A DNA stretch of 64,000 nucleotides. Source: Methylocystis rosea. Lineage in GTDB: Bacteria; Pseudomonadota; Alphaproteobacteria; Rhizobiales; Beijerinckiaceae. How positions within the stretch are numbered: the stretch's first letter is position 1; every line of letters begins with the position of its first letter. Under the pieces are notes generated by a model. The model was not told the DNA's origin, made no database searches, and saw nothing but the letters and a program-made list of their open reading frames with translations. Shown in pieces: positions 60,675 to 64,000 of the stretch. The stretch spans positions 248,001 through 312,000 of the forward strand of contig NZ_CP034086.1 of assembly GCF_003855495.1 (NCBI RefSeq), read 5' to 3'. A program made the translations under genes and the position numbers.

Positions 60675-61991
60675 ATGAGCGAATTCCACACGATCTTCGT
60701 CATCTCCTGCATCGCCGTGCTCGCGCCGCTGCTCAACAGAGTTCCGGCTTTTGCGCGCGCGCCGATCGTCGCCATCGAACTGTTGCTGGGCATGCTCGTC
60801 GGCCCAAGCGGGGCGGGGCTGGTGGCGGGGGATGGCGCCGTCAATTTTTTGATGGAGTTTGGCCTGGTCTATTTGTTTTTTCAGGCGGGCTTCGAGTTCA
60901 ACCAAAAGGAAATAAGCGGAAAGCCGCTTCGCCTGGGACTTTTCGCTTGGCTCGTTTCATTGAGCCTCTCGGTCATCATTTCCGGACTGCTTTATCTTGT
61001 TGGCCTCGTGGAAGCGCCGCTTCTCGTCGCGCTGATCTTGCCGACCACGGCGTTCGGCATATTGATCCCCGTTTTGCGGCAGTCGGGGGATCTCGATAAC
61101 GACTTCGGACGCTACGTCCTTGGCGTCGCGGCTGTCAGCGAACTTGGACCGCTCATTCTCGCCTCGATCGTTCTGGCCCAGCACAATCATCATCTGCACC
61201 AGACGCTGTTAAGCGCGCTTTTCATCGTGCTCGGACTGGCCGCGATCTTTTTTCTCAAGACGGTGCGTTCGGACCGACTCGCCGAAAGCATTGTGTATTG
61301 GCTTGGCGACGGCGAGCTTCTGCCTATTCGAATCGCGCTCGTCGTCTTGCTTGGCTTCGTCTCATTCGCCGACAGGTTGGGGATGGAGCTTGTGGTCGGC
61401 TCCTATATGGCGGGCATGGCCGTCGCGGTCCTGGTGCGGGGCACCAAGGCCGAAGTCCTCAAGGATCGTTTGACCGCCATCGGCTCCGGCTTTTTGATTC
61501 CGCTGTTTTTTATCGAGAGCGGCGCGTCATTTGACTTTATGGCGCTCGTCAGGAGCCCCGCGACCGTCGCGCTCTTCGCGTTTTTTTGCGCCGCCTTCCT
61601 GCTCATTCGTCTCGCGCCGCTGAATCTTTTTCGCGGGACGCTGCCCGAGCGGGACATTCCGGCGTTGGGGCTGTTGTCGTCGACCACCCTGCCGCTTGTC
61701 GTCGCGCTCACCTATCTCGGCGTTGGGAGGGGGCAGATGGCGCCAGAGACGGCGTCCGCGCTTGTGGGCGCCGCGATGGTGACCGTCACGGCGTTCCCGA
61801 CGCTGGCCTTCTGGCTGCGTGGAACGCGTCAGCCGTCGCGCCTTGAGAGCAGCATATCGTCCATCGCTCACGCCGTCGCCGATTGGTTCTCTTCGCAAGC
61901 GTCAGGCGCATTCGCCAAACTGCCGCCTCGATGGATCGAGATGCTCCAGGACGCCGAGCGCCGCGTCGCCGATCTGTTCAACCGCGCATAG
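60675..61991 (+). CDS. Cation:proton antiporter (CPA2, Kef-type membrane domain)
   Basis: 438 residues with about 12 membrane helices. LLLGMLVGPSGAGLVAGDG and VYLFFQAGFEFNQKEI match the N-terminal CPA2 regions, GVAAVSELGPLILASIVL is the ion-binding region, and GFLIPLFFIESGASFDFMAL the late conserved helix. No C-terminal RCK/TrkA-N domain is present, so it is a membrane-only type. Substrate (K+ or Na+) cannot be inferred. Confidence 0.88.
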   Translation: MSEFHTIFVISCIAVLAPLLNRVPAFARAPIVAIELLLGMLVGPSGAGLVAGDGAVNFLMEFGLVYLFFQAGFEFNQKEISGKPLRLGLFAWLVSLSLSVIISGLLYLVGLVEAPLLVALILPTTAFGILIPVLRQSGDLDNDFGRYVLGVAAVSELGPLILASIVLAQHNHHLHQTLLSALFIVLGLAAIFFLKTVRSDRLAESIVYWLGDGELLPIRIALVVLLGFVSFADRLGMELVVGSYMAGMAVAVLVRGTKAEVLKDRLTAIGSGFLIPLFFIESGASFDFMALVRSPATVALFAFFCAAFLLIRLAPLNLFRGTLPERDIPALGLLSSTTLPLVVALTYLGVGRGQMAPETASALVGAAMVTVTAFPTLAFWLRGTRQPSRLESSISSIAHAVADWFSSQASGAFAKLPPRWIEMLQDAERRVADLFNRA

Positions 61992-61996
61992 AGCGC

Positions 61997-63199
61997 TTAG
62001 CCGAACAGGCCGCCCGGCCTGGGCGTAAGCGGATTGTCGGTGAGCGCCTGCGCGTCCGGACGGTCGGGCGCGGGGTGATTGACGAGCGCGCCGTAGAGTC
62101 CGCGGACGAAGCCTTCGTCGAGATCCTTGACGATGAAGACGATGCGCGTGCGCCTGTCCGCGCCCGGCCAAGCGTCGAGGCGGTACGGCGGGTGAAAGAC
62201 ATGCTGCACGCCATGGATCGCCACGGGGCGCGACGGATCATCGGCGAGCGCCACGATTCCCTTCACGCGCAACATGCGCGGTCCATGCGTGTGGCGCAAA
62301 AGGTCGATGAAAATGTCGAAGGAGGCTGGCGTCAGCGGCGTCTCGGAGGAAAAGCAGAAGGCGCGGATATGCGCGTCATGCCGATTCACGTCCTGACGAT
62401 GGCCATGCGTTTCGTGCTCATGCTCATGGTGATGCTCATGATCATGCTCATGGTCCGCGTGATCATGCGCCTGCGCCTCTTCCACCGCTTCGGCGTTGAG
62501 CCATTCCTTCACGCGCGGCGTCTTGGTCTCGGGATCGTAGAGGCCGCAATTGATCAGCGCTTCGGGCGTCGCTTCGCCCTTGGCGGCGTCAAGCTGTAGC
62601 GCGCCCGGGTTGAGCCGCGCGAGCCGCGCCTTCAGCGCATCCGCACGCTCGGCGCCTTGCGGCAGATCCGTCTTGGCGATGACGAGCCGATCCGCGACGG
62701 CGACCTGTTTGACGGCTTCCTCATGCGCGTCGAGCGTCGCTTCGCCGTTCACCGCATCAATGAGCGTCACGACGCCGTCGAGCCGATAGCGCATCATCAG
62801 ATAGGGGTGGGACATGATCGTGTGCAGGATCGGCGCCGGATCGGCGAGGCCAGTGGTTTCCAGCACGACGCGCTTAAACGGTTTGATCCGGCCGTTGTCG
62901 AGCCGCTTCAGCAGATCTTCGAGCGTGTTCACCAGATCGCCGCGGATTGAGCAGCATACGCAGCCCGAACTCATCATCACCATGTCGCCGTCGATCTTCT
63001 CGATGAAGAGATGATCGAGGCCGATCTCGCCGAACTCATTGATGAGGACGAGCGTCTCGGCGAGCGCCGGTGAGGCGAGCAGGCGGTTGAGCAGCGTGGT
63101 CTTGCCGGCGCCCAGGAAGCCGGTGATGACGGTCAGCGGAATTGGCGGCGGCGCCGCGCGCGTCGCGCGACTCGCGGCGGCCATGGTCAGATCGTTCAT
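61997..63199 (-). CDS. COG0523 GTP-binding metallochaperone (CobW/ZigA-like)
   Basis: 400 residues. Walker A ITGFLGAGKTTLLNRLL, metal motif SSGCVCCSIRGDL (CxCC), Walker B region VVLETTGLADP and guanine-specifying IAKTDLP (variant of NKxD). A histidine/aspartate-rich segment around 245-265 (HDHADHEHDHEHHHEHEHET) is a metal-storage loop. The CobW C-terminal domain follows (FDIFIDLLRHTHGPRMLRVK). Such proteins deliver zinc or cobalt to client enzymes. No Zur box was found nearby. Confidence 0.92.
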   Translation of the reverse strand: MNDLTMAAASRATRAAPPPIPLTVITGFLGAGKTTLLNRLLASPALAETLVLINEFGEIGLDHLFIEKIDGDMVMMSSGCVCCSIRGDLVNTLEDLLKRLDNGRIKPFKRVVLETTGLADPAPILHTIMSHPYLMMRYRLDGVVTLIDAVNGEATLDAHEEAVKQVAVADRLVIAKTDLPQGAERADALKARLARLNPGALQLDAAKGEATPEALINCGLYDPETKTPRVKEWLNAEAVEEAQAHDHADHEHDHEHHHEHEHETHGHRQDVNRHDAHIRAFCFSSETPLTPASFDIFIDLLRHTHGPRMLRVKGIVALADDPSRPVAIHGVQHVFHPPYRLDAWPGADRRTRIVFIVKDLDEGFVRGLYGALVNHPAPDRPDAQALTDNPLTPRPGGLFG

Positions 63200-63302
63200 T
63201 CAGCGGAACTCGCGCCGGAGCAGAAGGAATTTCCTGCTCGCGGAAGGCGCGCATCTTCGCCGAAAACGCCGCGCGTTTCCAGAACGAACGATCTTTGGGT
63301 TC

Positions 63303-64000
63303 TCAGCTCTTGCCCGGTTCGGCGGCGGAGTGCGCCTTCGAGGTGGCCGGCTTTTGCGCCGCGGCCGCTTTCGGCTTCGTCGCGCTCCTCGCCGCCTTGG
63401 GCTTCGCGGCTGGTTCGTCGGCGACGATGTCGTCAACCTTTGCAGCGTCCGCCTTCGCCGCCTTGGCGGCGCGCGCCGCTTTCACGGCCTTGGCGTGTTT
63501 GGCGCGTCGCAGCGACACCGCGTCGGGCGCCGGCTTGCTGATCGGCGAGGCGCTGGCGTCGCCGGCGTCAGGCTGCGCCGCATAGGCGGCAAGATCGGGC
63601 TGCTCGCCGACCGGCGCTCCGGGCGCGCGCGCCCGCGCCACTGGTCCGGCATAGCCCGGCGCGCGTCCCACATAGACCGACACGGGCTCAAAACGCGGGC
63701 GCGGCAGATGCGCGATCTCCTTGGCGTTCATCTGCTGCTGCGGAGCGCCCCCGAGGGTGTCGAGCAGCGGAACGCCTGAGCCGACCGGGACCGAGGCGTC
63801 CTCGATCTCCGCCATGAATTCAGCCGCCGCGGGGCCGCGGTGATGGCACACCGACTCGCGCAAGTCGGGCGCCGCCGTTGGGCCGGAGCTGGGGAGGGAC
63901 GCCAAAGAGGCGACGGCCGCGCCGCTCTGGAACCCGCGATCGAGCAGCGCCGCCGTCTTCGCCGTGCGCAGAATCGGATTGGGCGCGCCGAGAACGACGG
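63303..64000 (-). CDS. D-alanyl-D-alanine carboxypeptidase-like protein, 5' part outside window
   Basis: The frame is open to the right edge. The first visible segment, VVLGAPNPILRTAKTAALLD followed by RGFQSG, is the end of the SxxK-type carboxypeptidase (PBP5/6) fold in alphaproteobacterial versions. After it comes a ~180-residue tail with a conserved stretch NAKEIAHLPRPRFEPVSVYV and an Ala/Lys/Pro-rich, histone H1-like end (KAARAAKAAKADAAK). Catalytic motifs would lie outside the window. The long basic tail is unusual and may bind wall or nucleic acid. Confidence 0.72.
   Translation of the reverse strand, partial: VVLGAPNPILRTAKTAALLDRGFQSGAAVASLASLPSSGPTAAPDLRESVCHHRGPAAAEFMAEIEDASVPVGSGVPLLDTLGGAPQQQMNAKEIAHLPRPRFEPVSVYVGRAPGYAGPVARARAPGAPVGEQPDLAAYAAQPDAGDASASPISKPAPDAVSLRRAKHAKAVKAARAAKAAKADAAKVDDIVADEPAAKPKAARSATKPKAAAAQKPATSKAHSAAEPGKS

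Overview
The window looks like chromosome from a GC-rich alphaproteobacterium of the order Hyphomicrobiales (Rhizobiales). Support comes from dense ATGA-coupled genes, a FeuPQ-like two-component pair, DUF3126, DUF1178 and DUF1214/DUF1254 proteins, a CPYC glutaredoxin, short intergenic palindromic repeats and a gene-transfer-agent (GTA) type cluster. Methylocystaceae/Beijerinckiaceae is my guess at family level, but no family-defining gene is present.

Layout. 1-7.3 kb: an exopolysaccharide locus resembling the E. coli NfrA/NfrB/WecB N4-glycan-receptor pathway (nfrB-like glycosyltransferase cut by the left edge, wecB, a divergent nfrA-like TPR/outer-membrane protein and a secreted Ig/lectin-like protein). 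7.5-20 kb: housekeeping and envelope genes (membrane cyclase homolog, two AI-2E family permeases, alpha/beta hydrolase, patatin, HD protein, tRNA-Lys(CTT), malate dehydrogenase). 20-30.4 kb: DUF882 peptidase-like protein, orphan receiver beside a decayed CheR remnant, a minus-strand group (tag, HD hydrolase, tyrosine phosphatase, Nudix-wHTH protein, ClpP-like periplasmic protein) and a histidine kinase/response regulator/PepSY group.

30.5-52.2 kb, all on the minus strand, is a nearly complete RcGTA-like particle cluster in canonical order: small terminase-like protein, TerL, portal, small ORFs, prohead protease, HK97 capsid, connector, head closure, DUF3168, tail tube, gp10, tail chaperone, short tape measure, DUF2460, DUF2163, NlpC/P60 and GTA-TIM baseplate protein. 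A DUF2793/glycine-rich fibre and a lysis cassette (amidase, holin-like, overlapping spanin-like pair) follow. No integrase, repressor or replication gene is visible.

The standout feature is inside this cluster. The portal carries, after a PRVPAG...WT linker, a C-terminal extension ending in a CdiA-CT-like tRNase domain, with an overlapping immunity-like gene downstream. Behind it lie a second copy of that immunity gene, an unrelated small ORF, a truncated portal 3' copy fused through the same linker to a different toxin (CdiA-CT RNase A-like), its own immunity-like gene, and a third portal fragment running into the next head gene. This is the architecture of a polymorphic toxin locus with orphan toxin modules, built on a GTA/phage portal. 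Just upstream of the cluster is a candidate small RNA with promoter, anti-Shine-Dalgarno loop and intrinsic terminator.

53-64 kb: lipoprotein, YcgN-like protein, class A PBP, DUF1214/DUF1254 pair, an ArsR/SRPBCC operon with two palindromic operators, DUF1178, grxC, ComF-like protein, CPA2-type antiporter, CobW/COG0523 metallochaperone, and a D-Ala-D-Ala carboxypeptidase-like gene cut by the right edge.
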